Positions 1 to 7,604 of a DNA stretch of 64,000 nucleotides are shown here, piece by piece (position 1 is the stretch's first letter; each line of letters opens with the position of its first letter). Location: assembly GCF_025751495.1 (NCBI RefSeq), contig NZ_JAOWKZ010000001.1, forward strand, positions 317,920 through 381,919, read 5' to 3'. The position numbers were made by a program, and so were the translations under genes. This DNA comes from Albidovulum litorale. Its GTDB lineage: Bacteria; Pseudomonadota; Alphaproteobacteria; Rhodobacterales; Rhodobacteraceae. The notes below the pieces were generated by a model that was not told where the DNA came from, did not search any database, and was given only the letters and a program-made list of their open reading frames with translations.

Positions 1-288
1 CTTCACGAGCGACGACTTTCCCATCCCCCGCGCGCCCCAGAGGAGCGCGTTGTTGGCGGGCAGACCGCGCGCGAACTGAAGCGTATTGGCAAGAAGCGTG
101 TCGCGCGACCGGTCGATGCCGACCAGGAGCGGCAGATCGACCCGGTTGACCTCCAGGACCGGTTCCAGCCGGTCAGGCTCCACATGCCAGACGAAGGCCT
201 CCGCCGCCTCGAAATCCGGCGCCCTGCGGGGCGCGGGGGCGAGGCGCTCCAGCGCCTCGGCAATGCGGATCAGAATGTCGTCATTCAT
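1..288 (-). CDS. DUF815 AAA+ ATPase, N-terminal part (cut by window edge)
   Basis: The first 96 residues of a protein that continues off the left edge. It starts MNDDILIRIAEALERL and contains a Walker A loop, GARGMGKSS, at about residues 85-93, after a segment reading LLVGIDRSRDTLLANT. This order (short N-terminal region, then P-loop) fits the DUF815 family of predicted AAA+ ATPases of unknown cellular role, often found beside tatABC in this group. The ATG overlaps the tatC stop codon (ATGA), so the gene is probably translated together with tatC as the last visible gene of the tat operon. The catalytic Walker B and sensor regions lie outside the window. Confidence 0.8.
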   Translation of the reverse strand, partial: MNDDILIRIAEALERLAPAPRRAPDFEAAEAFVWHVEPDRLEPVLEVNRVDLPLLVGIDRSRDTLLANTLQFARGLPANNALLWGARGMGKSSLVK

Positions 289-1193
289 GCCTTCTTGGTC
301 TCGTCCTCGGGCTCGTCGTCATCAAACTCGTCAAAGAGGCTTTCATCCTCGCCAATGATCCCCTCGGCCCGGGCCTCCTCATCCTTCTTCTTCTCGACCC
401 ATTGGACGAGGAAGATCGAAATCTCGTAGAGCCCGTATACGACGGTGAAGAGCATGACCTGCGTGGTCACATCGGGCGGCGTCACAACGGCGGCCACCGT
501 CAGGATGCCGACGACTGCATATTTCCGAACGCCGCGCAGGCCGCGCGAACTGGCCAGTCCCGCCTTACCCATCAGCGTGAGAAGAACCGGAAGCTGAAAG
601 CAAAGTCCGAAAGCCACGATCATCTTCAACGTGATGTCGAGTGTCTCATTCACCTTGCCGTTAAAGACAATGTTGATGCCCTCATCGGTCGCCGGGCTCG
701 CCGCCTCTTCGCCTGTGATGATGGCGGCGAAATAGGAGGGCAGGTCGGCAAAGCCCAAGAAGAACTGCATCGCCAGCGGCACGACGACGAAATGGGCAAA
801 TGAAGCGCCAATCAGGAACAGGACCGGCGACGCGACCAGGAAAGGCAGGAAGGCCTGCTTTTCGGTGCGGTAGAGCCCCGGTGCCACGAAACGCCACATC
901 TGATAGGCGATGACCGGAAAGGCCAGCGCCAGGCCGCCCACCATCGAGATGCGTATCAGCGTGAAGAAATACTCCTGCGGCGCGGTGTACTGCATTACCG
1001 GGTTCTGGTTGCCCAGATCGCGCATGGTCTTTTCGATCGGCAAAAGCAGGAAGTCGAGAAGCATGCTGCCGAAAGAGAAACAGATGACCATTGCCACGAG
1101 GAATGCACCAAGCGACCAGAGGATGCGCGTTCTGAGTTCGGCCAGATGCTCGATCAGCGGCGCGGTCGAATCGTCGATATCGTCCTTGCTCAT
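285..1193 (-). CDS. tatC: Sec-independent protein translocase subunit TatC
   Basis: A 302-residue polytopic inner-membrane protein, the receptor of the twin-arginine export system; it binds the RR signal peptide together with TatB. After an acidic N-terminus comes HLAELRTRILWSLGAF, the conserved cytoplasmic Glu-containing start of TatC, followed by about six hydrophobic segments. The periplasmic loop between the third and fourth segments (about residues 150-175) is longer than in E. coli. The C-terminus is strongly acidic (runs of Asp/Glu at about residues 275-300). It overlaps tatB by four bases and the DUF815 gene by four, so the three are probably translationally coupled. Confidence 0.96.
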   Translation of the reverse strand: MSKDDIDDSTAPLIEHLAELRTRILWSLGAFLVAMVICFSFGSMLLDFLLLPIEKTMRDLGNQNPVMQYTAPQEYFFTLIRISMVGGLALAFPVIAYQMWRFVAPGLYRTEKQAFLPFLVASPVLFLIGASFAHFVVVPLAMQFFLGFADLPSYFAAIITGEEAASPATDEGINIVFNGKVNETLDITLKMIVAFGLCFQLPVLLTLMGKAGLASSRGLRGVRKYAVVGILTVAAVVTPPDVTTQVMLFTVVYGLYEISIFLVQWVEKKKDEEARAEGIIGEDESLFDEFDDDEPEDETKKA

Positions 1194-1759
1194 GCCTCAC
1201 CCTTCTTCGCAGGGGTCTTTGGCTTGGCCGCTGCCGATTTCTTCGTTGCTGACGGTTTCTTCGCGGGTGCGGCTTTGGCCGAGGTCTTGGTGGCCGGTTT
1301 CTTGGCTGCGGGTTTCGTGGCCGGTGTCGCCGGTTCAGGCTTTGGGGCCAGTTCCGGCTTCGCCTCGGGCGCTTTCGCGGCCTGGCTCTCAGCCAGCTTC
1401 GCCTTACGTTCGGCGGCTTCGGCGGCCTTCTTGTCGGCCAAAGCCTGCGTCGCGGGCCCTTTCGGCGTGGTGGATCCTTTTGCCGGGTCCCACTTCTCGA
1501 ACTTCGAGGCAGCCTTGTCCAATGCGTCGAGGCCGAGATTTTTCTTCGACGTCATCGCCTTCAGCTCATCCGCCGTTTCCTTGACGCCAGTTTCCTTGGC
1601 CGCATCGTCCATCGCGCGCTGGAACTCCCGCCCCATCGCGCGGGCTTTCGCGGTGAAGCGCCCGAGTGTGCGGAACATCCCGGGCAGGTCCTTGGGCCCC
1701 ACCACGATCAGCGCCACGATGCCGATGAGCAGAAGCTCACTCCAGCCGATATCAAACAT
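1190..1759 (-). CDS. tatB: Sec-independent protein translocase subunit TatB
   Basis: A 189-residue single-span membrane protein that forms the substrate-binding complex with TatC. The N-terminus MFDIGWSELLLIGIVALIV is the TatB signature (Glu in the membrane helix), followed by GPKDLPG and an amphipathic helix. From about residue 90 to the end the protein is a low-complexity Ala/Lys/Pro tail (AAPAKKPSATKK), longer than needed for function and typical of Rhodobacteraceae TatB. Downstream of tatA by 33 bases and overlapping tatC. Confidence 0.95.
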   Translation of the reverse strand: MFDIGWSELLLIGIVALIVVGPKDLPGMFRTLGRFTAKARAMGREFQRAMDDAAKETGVKETADELKAMTSKKNLGLDALDKAASKFEKWDPAKGSTTPKGPATQALADKKAAEAAERKAKLAESQAAKAPEAKPELAPKPEPATPATKPAAKKPATKTSAKAAPAKKPSATKKSAAAKPKTPAKKGEA

Positions 1760-1792
1760 GTCCGTCGCGCCCCTTCAGGCGAAGACCAAGGC

Positions 1793-2008
1793 TCAGGCCT
1801 TGTCCTTCTCGTCCTCGGGCGTCACGTCTCGGGCTTTTTCGGCCGAGGCCTTCTCGATCTCTTCGCTGCCGTCCTTCACACCTTTCTTGAAGGCGGTGAT
1901 GCCCTTTCCGACCTCGCCCATGAGCGACGAGACCTTGCCGCGGCCGAAAAGCACCAGAACCACGACGGCGATCAGAAGAAGGCCAGGAATACCGATATTG
2001 TTGAGCAT
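1793..2008 (-). CDS. tatA: Sec-independent protein translocase subunit TatA
   Basis: A 71-residue protein, the oligomeric pore-forming element of twin-arginine export. [20 protein letters not shown] is the membrane helix, then [23 protein letters not shown], the TatA hinge and amphipathic helix, then a charged tail. The ATG at 2008 was chosen over one 21 bases upstream because an AGGGAG ribosome-binding site sits just before it and TatA proteins begin at this point. First gene of tatABC-DUF815. The promoter must lie in 2009-2130, shared with the divergent WYL regulator. Confidence 0.95.
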   Translation of the reverse strand: MLNNIGIPGLLLIAVVVLVLFGRGKVSSLMGEVGKGITAFKKGVKDGSEEIEKASAEKARDVTPEDEKDKA

Positions 2009-2132
2009 GTGTATCTCCCTGAGGCGCATCCCCTCGCGCCCTTACGTTGCCCTACCGATGTAGTCCCTCGCCGCACCCGCTCAAAGCGACAAAAGTCCGA
2101 TAAACTGTGGCCAGCCCCTTGATGGGCCCCGG

Positions 2133-2156
2133 CAACTGACAGTATTTTGTCAGTTG
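2133..2156. promoter_or_regulatory. Perfect inverted repeat, probable operator of the WYL regulator
   Basis: CAACTGACA, six bases (GTATTT), TGTCAGTTG: nine perfect base pairs of dyad symmetry ending 20 bases before the regulator's ATG and between it and tatA. The position suggests an autoregulatory operator for the HTH-WYL protein. This is inference; no binding data are available here. Confidence 0.6.
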
Positions 2157-2176
2157 CACCCTTCAAAGGTCCTCCC

Positions 2177-2839
2177 ATGCGCCGCAATGACCGCCTGTTC
2201 CAGCTTTTGCGCATCCTGCGCGACGGTCAGTTGCACCGTGCCATCGACCTGTCTGAGACGCTCGGCGTATCGGTCCGCACGATCTGGCGCGACATGGCGA
2301 CACTGGTCGAACGCGGACTGCCGGTATCCGGCGAACGCGGCGTGGGTTACGTCCTGCGCGATCCGGTCACTTTGCCGCCAATGGCACTGACCAAAGACGA
2401 ATTCGAGGTCCTGCGGCTTGGCATCTCCCTCGTCGGTGGCGCCGCCGATCTGGTCCTTTCCCGCGCCGCGGCGAGCCTGCGCGCCAAGATCGCCGCCGTA
2501 TCACCGGCTGATGCGGGTGACACCGGCGTCGACACTTTCGTCTTTTCCAGCGCCGAGGCCGCCCGCGCTGCACCGCATCTGGGGTTAATCCGCCGTGCGG
2601 TCAGGGAGCACCTCACTCTGTCGCTTGCCTATCGTGGGGCAGAAGCCGGTCGGGTGCGCCCCCTACATCTCGACTACTGGGGCAAAGTCTGGACACTGAC
2701 ATGCTGGAGCGAAAACAGGAATGACTTCCGTATCTTCCGCGTCGATCTTATTACAGCCCTGAACCACGACGGCGGCGCGTTCCTTCCCGAACCAGGAAAG
2801 ACCGTCGATGACTATCTCGCCCGGATCACTCCGGCCTGA
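2177..2839 (+). CDS. HTH (HTH_11) plus WYL-domain transcriptional regulator (YafY-like)
   Basis: A 220-residue regulator. Residues 1-60 (MRRNDRLFQLLRILRDGQ...LSETLGVSVRTIWRDMATL) form a DeoR/HTH_11-type winged helix, followed by GLPVSGERGVGYVLR, the usual wing. The C-terminal part carries a WYL-type ligand domain ending in WTLTCWSENRNDFRIFRVDLI. Such proteins are generally repressors or activators that sense a small molecule or nucleic acid. The ATG at 2177 fits the domain start better than an earlier one at 2147, which would place the start inside the inverted repeat. It converges on an ABC ATPase with a three-base gap. Confidence 0.85.
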   Translation: MRRNDRLFQLLRILRDGQLHRAIDLSETLGVSVRTIWRDMATLVERGLPVSGERGVGYVLRDPVTLPPMALTKDEFEVLRLGISLVGGAADLVLSRAAASLRAKIAAVSPADAGDTGVDTFVFSSAEAARAAPHLGLIRRAVREHLTLSLAYRGAEAGRVRPLHLDYWGKVWTLTCWSENRNDFRIFRVDLITALNHDGGAFLPEPGKTVDDYLARITPA

Positions 2840-2842
2840 ACT

Positions 2843-3931
2843 TCACCCGTTAGAGGGAAAGACGAAGCAACGGTCGCGCCGGATCATCAGCCACATCACC
2901 GTTCCGGGTTTCGGCAGGAAGACGGCGGGAACCGTGGCTTTCAACATCTCGCCACCCTCTTCCATGCGGAATTCCACGAGGCTCTCACGGCCCATGAAAC
3001 GGGCGCGTTCGACCGTCGCGCGGGCGGCGGTGCCGTCCATCGGCGTGGGGTTCGGACCGCGGCCCGCGCGGTCGAAGTCAATCTTGAGGTGCTGGGGACG
3101 GATGACGATCTCTACCTCGGTCCCGTCGGGTACCCCTGGCGCGAGAAATTCGCCGAAAGGCGTGCGCGTGAGGGCGCCCTGAACTTTCGCCCGCAAAATA
3201 TTGATATCGGAGAAGAAAGCGGCAGCTTCACGATCCACAGGCGCATTGTAGATATTGTAGGGCGCACCCTGCTGAACAATCTTACCCCTTCGCATCAACG
3301 CGATCTCGTCGGCCATGCGCATCGCTTCATGCGGTTCATGGGTGACAAGAAGAACCGCAGTGCCTTCCTCTTTCAGAAGCGCCAGAGTATCGTCGCGGAT
3401 ACCGTCGCGGAGGCGTTCGTCGAGACCGGAGAACGGCTCATCCATCAAAAGGATACGCGGCGACGGCGCCAATGCGCGGGCAAGCGCTACACGCTGCTGT
3501 TCACCGCCTGAGAGTTCATGCGGATACTTTGGACCGAAACCCGAGAGCGAAACACGCTCAAGAAGCGCATCAACACGGGCCGTCGCGGCGCCCTTCAGTC
3601 CGAAAGCGATGTTCTCGGCCACGCTCAGATGCGGGAAGAGCGCGAAATCCTGAAACATCAGGCCGATGGAGCGCCGTTCCGGCGGGATGCGGAAGACCGT
3701 GTCGCAGATCAGTTTGCCATCGACGTGGATCGTGCCCTGATCCTGCATGTCGACACCCGCGATCATCCTCAGCGTTGTCGATTTGCCGCAGCCCGACGGG
3801 CCGAGAAGGCAGGTCACCTGCCCCGCCTCGATGGTGAGCGAGACATCGTCAACCACAGTCCGTCCGTCGAAACGGCGCACAAGGTTTCTGACCTCAAGTC
3901 TCGGCGGTGTCCCGGTCACGTCTTTCCCCAA
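2843..3931 (-). CDS. ABC transporter ATP-binding protein, FbpC/PotA-like
   Basis: A 362-residue ATPase of the iron(III)/spermidine/thiamine importer class. Walker A GPSGCGKST (about residue 43), signature LSGGEQQR, Walker B ILLMDEP, H-loop VTHEP, then a C-terminal TOBE-like regulatory domain from about residue 240 (IRPQHLKIDF). The FbpC-like PPERRSIGLMFQDFALFPH region favours Fe(III) or another oxyanion over sugars. No permease or solute-binding gene lies beside it: the downstream neighbour is the convergent WYL gene and the upstream one an SDR. It is therefore an orphan ATPase whose partners must be elsewhere. The substrate is not decided by the sequence. Confidence 0.85.
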   Translation of the reverse strand: MGKDVTGTPPRLEVRNLVRRFDGRTVVDDVSLTIEAGQVTCLLGPSGCGKSTTLRMIAGVDMQDQGTIHVDGKLICDTVFRIPPERRSIGLMFQDFALFPHLSVAENIAFGLKGAATARVDALLERVSLSGFGPKYPHELSGGEQQRVALARALAPSPRILLMDEPFSGLDERLRDGIRDDTLALLKEEGTAVLLVTHEPHEAMRMADEIALMRRGKIVQQGAPYNIYNAPVDREAAAFFSDINILRAKVQGALTRTPFGEFLAPGVPDGTEVEIVIRPQHLKIDFDRAGRGPNPTPMDGTAARATVERARFMGRESLVEFRMEEGGEMLKATVPAVFLPKPGTVMWLMIRRDRCFVFPSNG

Positions 3932-4024
3932 CCCTGAGCGATTTTCTCAGGCTTAAGTCCGGATAACAGGCCGACGCGCGGGCCGCAAGCATGAGGGTTC
4001 GGCCTCGGCCTGAGGGTTGAGCCG

Positions 4025-4073
4025 CCGGGGGCGCTGCCCCCGGACCCCCGGTGTATTTCGGCCAAGAAGAAGA
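4025..4073 (-). repeat. Gene-end element: AAATAC motif plus GC hairpin, copy 1
   Basis: Immediately after the SDR stop codon the minus strand reads a GGCCGAAATACACC block followed by a strong hairpin (CCGGGGGC, loop AGC, GCCCCCGG at 4025-4043). No long U-tract. The same AAATACnCC block followed by a hairpin occurs after purL (62784-62813) and moaA (55576-55610), so this looks like a dispersed 3'-end element, possibly a terminator or mRNA-end stabiliser. Confidence 0.5.
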
Positions 4074-4853
4074 TCAGAAGGTCGTATTAATGGCGCCGCC
4101 ATCGAGGAGGATGTTCTGGCCGACGATGAACCCCGCATGCTGAGAGCAGAGAAAGGCGCACATCGCGCCGAATTCCTCCGCAGTACCGTAGCGGCGGACA
4201 GGTATGCTGGCAGCGCGGTTTGCGCGGGCTTCTTCGATCGTGATGCCCTGTGACTTGGCCAACCCGCCATCCAGCGCATCGGCCCGGTCGGTCGCGTGGA
4301 TACCGGGCAGAAGGTTGTTGATCGTCACCCCGTGTGGCGCGACCTGGCGGGAAGTGCCGGCGACATAGCCCGTGAGCCCGGTCCGGGCGGCGTTCGAAAG
4401 CCCGAGCTGGGCGATGGGAGCCTTGACGGATTGCGAGGTGATGTTGACCACCCTGCCCCAACCCCGCCCGATCATCCCGGGCAGAAGCGCGGTCATCAGC
4501 GCGATGGGCGTCAGCATGTTGGCATCGAGCGCGCGAATGAAATCCTCGCGATCCCAGTCCGACCAGAGACCTGGCGGCGGACCGCCTGCATTGGTGACGA
4601 GAATGTCGACGTTCCCGGCGGCCGCGAGTACCTCGGCCCGACCCGTCTCGGTCGCGATGTCGGCGACGATCCCGGTCACGCGGACACCGTAGGTTCCGCG
4701 CAACCCCTCGGCTGTTGCGGCAAGTGTCTCAGCGCCGCGCGCGTTCAGCACCAGGTCGACACCTGCAGCGGCCAGCGCCTCGGCACAACCACGCCCAAGC
4801 CCTTTTGAAGAGGCGCAGACCAGCGCCCGTTTGCCGCGAATCCCCAGATCCAT
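4074..4853 (-). CDS. SDR-family oxidoreductase-like protein lacking the YxxxK motif
   Basis: A 259-residue Rossmann-fold protein. The NAD(P) loop is CASSKGLGRG (about residues 13-22) and NAGG follows at 88-91. Ser140 or Ser142 (NITSQSVK) sits where the catalytic Ser is expected, but 13 residues on, where Tyr-x-x-x-Lys is expected, the sequence is Ser153-Asn-Ala-Ala-Arg157. Related SDRs with ASSKGLG and LSN motifs exist, so this is probably a subfamily trait rather than a mutation; substrate and even dehydrogenase activity are uncertain. The ATG at 4853 is preceded by GGAGGAAGAG; an in-frame upstream start lacks this. The cupin gene lies 113 bases upstream in the same direction and may be cotranscribed. 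Confidence 0.8.
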   Translation of the reverse strand: MDLGIRGKRALVCASSKGLGRGCAEALAAAGVDLVLNARGAETLAATAEGLRGTYGVRVTGIVADIATETGRAEVLAAAGNVDILVTNAGGPPPGLWSDWDREDFIRALDANMLTPIALMTALLPGMIGRGWGRVVNITSQSVKAPIAQLGLSNAARTGLTGYVAGTSRQVAPHGVTINNLLPGIHATDRADALDGGLAKSQGITIEEARANRAASIPVRRYGTAEEFGAMCAFLCSQHAGFIVGQNILLDGGAINTTF

Positions 4854-4966
4854 CTCTTCCTCCCTGCTCTGCGGGCGAGCATAAACAAATGCGGGGCCGA
4901 TGCCATCAGCATCGACCCCCGAGCACCTGCCGCCCGAACCCAAGGTCGAGATGGTGGCGATCGACG

Positions 4967-5449
4967 TCAGGCGACCCTTGCGGAAAACCGGTACTCGATC
5001 TGGCCGAAAGCGGCCTCGGCGAACCCATAGGCAAACCGCAGACCATCCGGCCCGGCGACCGTGCCATGTTCGGCATTGCCGGGGATGTAGATGGCCACAC
5101 CCGGGACAATTTCATGCGCGACCCCGTCGATGGTGACGATGCCCGAACCGGTAAGACCGAAGTAAAATTCGGCAGGCGCATGGACATGCGGATGGAGCGT
5201 GCCGCCCGGGCCGAATTCCGCGATGCCGAGGACGAATTCGCTGGTATTGGTTTTCTCGCCCGAAATGAGCGTCTTCCAGGTGACTGTACCAAAGACCGGA
5301 TCGGTGCCGCCTTCGGATGCAACATCGGCGGCATTCACCACAAATGCTTGCACTGAAGGTGCTTTTGGGCAGTTATCGGCCGGTTTCAGATCGAACGCGC
5401 CGGTCACAATGTCGGCTGACGCGTCTTGGAACTGAACGAGTGCGGTCAT
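4967..5449 (-). CDS. Single-domain cupin, possible DMSP lyase (DddW-like)
   Basis: A 160-residue single cupin. Motif 1 gives His86, His88, His90, Glu94 and Tyr96 (HPHVHAPAEFYFGLTG); motif 2 gives His128 (IYIPGNAEHG). His88, His90, Glu94 and His128 would form the metal site. The extra Tyr two residues after the Glu is a feature of cupin DMSP lyases (DddQ/DddW/DddL). The gene is divergent from a LysR regulator, the arrangement known for dddW of Ruegeria pomeroyi, which cleaves dimethylsulfoniopropionate to dimethyl sulfide and acrylate. This function is inference; a generic cupin in sugar or aromatic metabolism is the alternative. Confidence 0.55.
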   Translation of the reverse strand: MTALVQFQDASADIVTGAFDLKPADNCPKAPSVQAFVVNAADVASEGGTDPVFGTVTWKTLISGEKTNTSEFVLGIAEFGPGGTLHPHVHAPAEFYFGLTGSGIVTIDGVAHEIVPGVAIYIPGNAEHGTVAGPDGLRFAYGFAEAAFGQIEYRFSARVA

Positions 5450-5486
5450 TTTCGGCGCCTCCGTGGCGGTGTTTCAGTTCGACCAT

Positions 5487-5502
5487 ATTGCGTTTCGGCA
5501 AT
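5487..5502. promoter_or_regulatory. LysR-type T-N11-A box between cupin and LysR genes
   Basis: ATTGCGTTTCGGCAAT: five-base perfect arms (ATTGC/GCAAT) containing T-N11-A, the usual LysR recognition pattern. It lies 38 bases upstream of the cupin start and 48 bases upstream of the LysR start, well placed to control both divergent genes. Confidence 0.5.
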
Positions 5503-5550
5503 GTTCAGGCAATGCTCGAAAAAATTCTAACATTATACGCTGGGATTATA

Positions 5551-6453
5551 ATGGAAGCCCGTCTCCCCTCGTTTTCCGGCCTCACCGCCTTTTACGCCGC
5601 CGTCCGCCATGGCACGCTGACCGGCGCTGCGCGGGAGCTGAACGTCTCGCAGCCCGCGGTCTCGCGCCGCATCGCGCAGCTGGAGGCGGATCTCGGCACG
5701 CACTTATTCGACCGCTCGCGCAAGCCGGTGCAGATGACCGAGGCGGGGCGCGAGATGATGGCAGCCCTGCGCACGAGCTTCGAAACGATCGAGGTAGCGA
5801 CCGACCGCATCCGCCGCGCGGCCAAGGGACGGGTGGTCACGGTGTCCGGCCCTTCGGGTTTCGTGGCCTTCTGGCTGATCCCCCGGCTTGGCGCCCTGCA
5901 GGAGGCCTTTCCGGGCACCGTCATCCGCATCATCTCGATGGAGCAGGGCGAGGCCGGGCGGCCCGGCGACGTGGCGATCCGCTTCGGCGCACCGAACCCG
6001 GCGCGGCCCGATGAGATCAAGATCCTCGGCGAAGAGGTCTTTGCCGCAGCGAGCCCCCTTTACTTGTCCCGGAACACCGCTCCCTCGACGGTGGACGATT
6101 TCGCGGGCCACACGCTTCTAACCATGGAGGGCACAAGGCGGTTCTGGCACGACTGGCCAAGCTGGTTCGAGGCGCGGGGCGCAAAGATGCCCGGTGATGT
6201 CCGCAGCCTCGATTTCAACACCTATGCAATGCTGGTCAATGCTCTTCTGGCGGGACAGGGCATCGGGCTTTGCTGGTCCGGTCTGCTCGATACATTCCTT
6301 GAGGCCGGTGCTCTCGTGCAACTCAGCGACCAGTCAGCGGCGTCAGAACGGGGATATTTTTTGTCTCTTCGCGACGATCTCACTGCGCGATCCGAGGTAC
6401 GAAGCGTACTGGACTGGATCGCCGCGGCTGGCGGGGCAGATGCGTTGACGTAG
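5551..6453 (+). CDS. LysR-family transcriptional regulator (GcvA-like)
   Basis: A 300-residue regulator. Residues 1-65 (LPSFSGLTAFYAAVRHGTLTGAARELNVSQPAVSRRI) form the LysR winged HTH in the GcvA/AmpR style, followed by a linker helix and a periplasmic-binding-protein-like effector domain. The start at 5551 follows from domain alignment; an upstream in-frame ATG at 5512 is possible. Unusually, a TATAAT hexamer (5547-5552) overlaps the ATG. Divergent from the cupin, which is its most likely target. Confidence 0.88.
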   Translation: MEARLPSFSGLTAFYAAVRHGTLTGAARELNVSQPAVSRRIAQLEADLGTHLFDRSRKPVQMTEAGREMMAALRTSFETIEVATDRIRRAAKGRVVTVSGPSGFVAFWLIPRLGALQEAFPGTVIRIISMEQGEAGRPGDVAIRFGAPNPARPDEIKILGEEVFAAASPLYLSRNTAPSTVDDFAGHTLLTMEGTRRFWHDWPSWFEARGAKMPGDVRSLDFNTYAMLVNALLAGQGIGLCWSGLLDTFLEAGALVQLSDQSAASERGYFLSLRDDLTARSEVRSVLDWIAAAGGADALT

Positions 6454-6513
6454 AAGCCGCCTCGCTGATAATCGGGACCTGTCGCCACGGCGGCGATACT
6501 CCGGAACGCAGAT

Positions 6514-7509
6514 ATGCCCGACCACCTCTGGCCCCTTCCCGCCCATACGGCGCACGCCTATGATGCAGATACGCTGCGAGTGTCGAGCGGTGCCAATCTG
6601 GGCGACCCTATTGCCCAGGCGACATTCTGCGAACTGGGCGATATATATCGCCTTTCGTCCGACGCTCTGGCCAGGCGGCTGATGTTGCGCCCCAATACGG
6701 ACGATCCGGCATTGCTTTGCATTGCCGAAGGCTCCGAGATCGGCAAACCCGGCGACGCAGTCGCCGTTCTGTCGGTGCTGACGCTGATGGCCCCGGACGG
6801 GGACAAGGTGGAAACCCTTTTCGTCCGGCATGACGCGACCGGAGCGGGTTATGCCTTGCCGCTGTCGCCGATTGCGCCCCGGACGGATTATACACTGATC
6901 GCAAGCCGTGAGGATATGGGCGGCATCCGTATCACCGACATGATCTGCACCTCATTCGCGGTGGGTACAATGATCACGCTGCCCGGCGGCGCGCAGCGCC
7001 CGATTGAAGCGCTTGCCCCCGGCGACGAGGTTCTGACACGCGATCACGGGGCCCAGCCGGTGCGTTGGATTGGTAGGGCGACGATGCGGGCCATCGGTGG
7101 TTTTGCGCCGATCGTCATCGCTGCGGGGACGCTTGGCAACCTTGCCGACCTCGTGGTCAGCCCGCATCACCGCATCTTCATCTATCAGCGTGGACGGCGC
7201 CTGGGCAGCACTGCGGAACTGCTGGTTCAGGCCCGGTATCTGGTCGACGGCGATCGGGTCGAGCGGCGCGAGGGCGGCTTTGTCGATTATTGCTGCCTGG
7301 TGTTTGACCGGCATGAGATCATCTATGCAGAAGGCATTCCGGCCGAAAGCCTTATGGTCAACGAGGCGACCATCCGTCGCCTGCCCCCGGAACTAGCCGA
7401 TGAGGTGCGCGCCCGCTTTCCCGGCCTCAGCCAGAGCCAGCATTTCGGCACCGAGGCTGGGCGCGAAATGCTGGATGATGCGGCACGGAGACAGCTTCTG
7501 GGGCGTTGA
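6514..7509 (+). CDS. Hint-domain (Hedgehog/intein-like) protein
   Basis: A 331-residue protein. The first 145 residues show no motif I recognise. From about residue 147, CTSFAVGTMITLPGGAQRPIEALAPGDEVLTRD is the start of a Hint_2 domain (nucleophile Cys, then GxxI, PGD and VLT blocks), with SPHHRIFI further on, the second conserved block. Rhodobacteraceae carry many such proteins, often secreted with calcium-binding repeats; this one has no RTX repeats and no clear signal peptide. The Hint fold suggests autoprocessing, but no canonical C-terminal His-Asn splice junction is visible, so splicing is unlikely. Isolated between LysR and Usp genes. Confidence 0.8.
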   Translation: MPDHLWPLPAHTAHAYDADTLRVSSGANLGDPIAQATFCELGDIYRLSSDALARRLMLRPNTDDPALLCIAEGSEIGKPGDAVAVLSVLTLMAPDGDKVETLFVRHDATGAGYALPLSPIAPRTDYTLIASREDMGGIRITDMICTSFAVGTMITLPGGAQRPIEALAPGDEVLTRDHGAQPVRWIGRATMRAIGGFAPIVIAAGTLGNLADLVVSPHHRIFIYQRGRRLGSTAELLVQARYLVDGDRVERREGGFVDYCCLVFDRHEIIYAEGIPAESLMVNEATIRRLPPELADEVRARFPGLSQSQHFGTEAGREMLDDAARRQLLGR

Positions 7510-7604
7510 AGACGGCACCCGTGCGGCCAATCGGCGCAGCCGTGTTGATAGGACGCAAAGACACGACCATCTGGACGGCATAGGTGTCAGAGAGGAGGCT
7601 ACAC

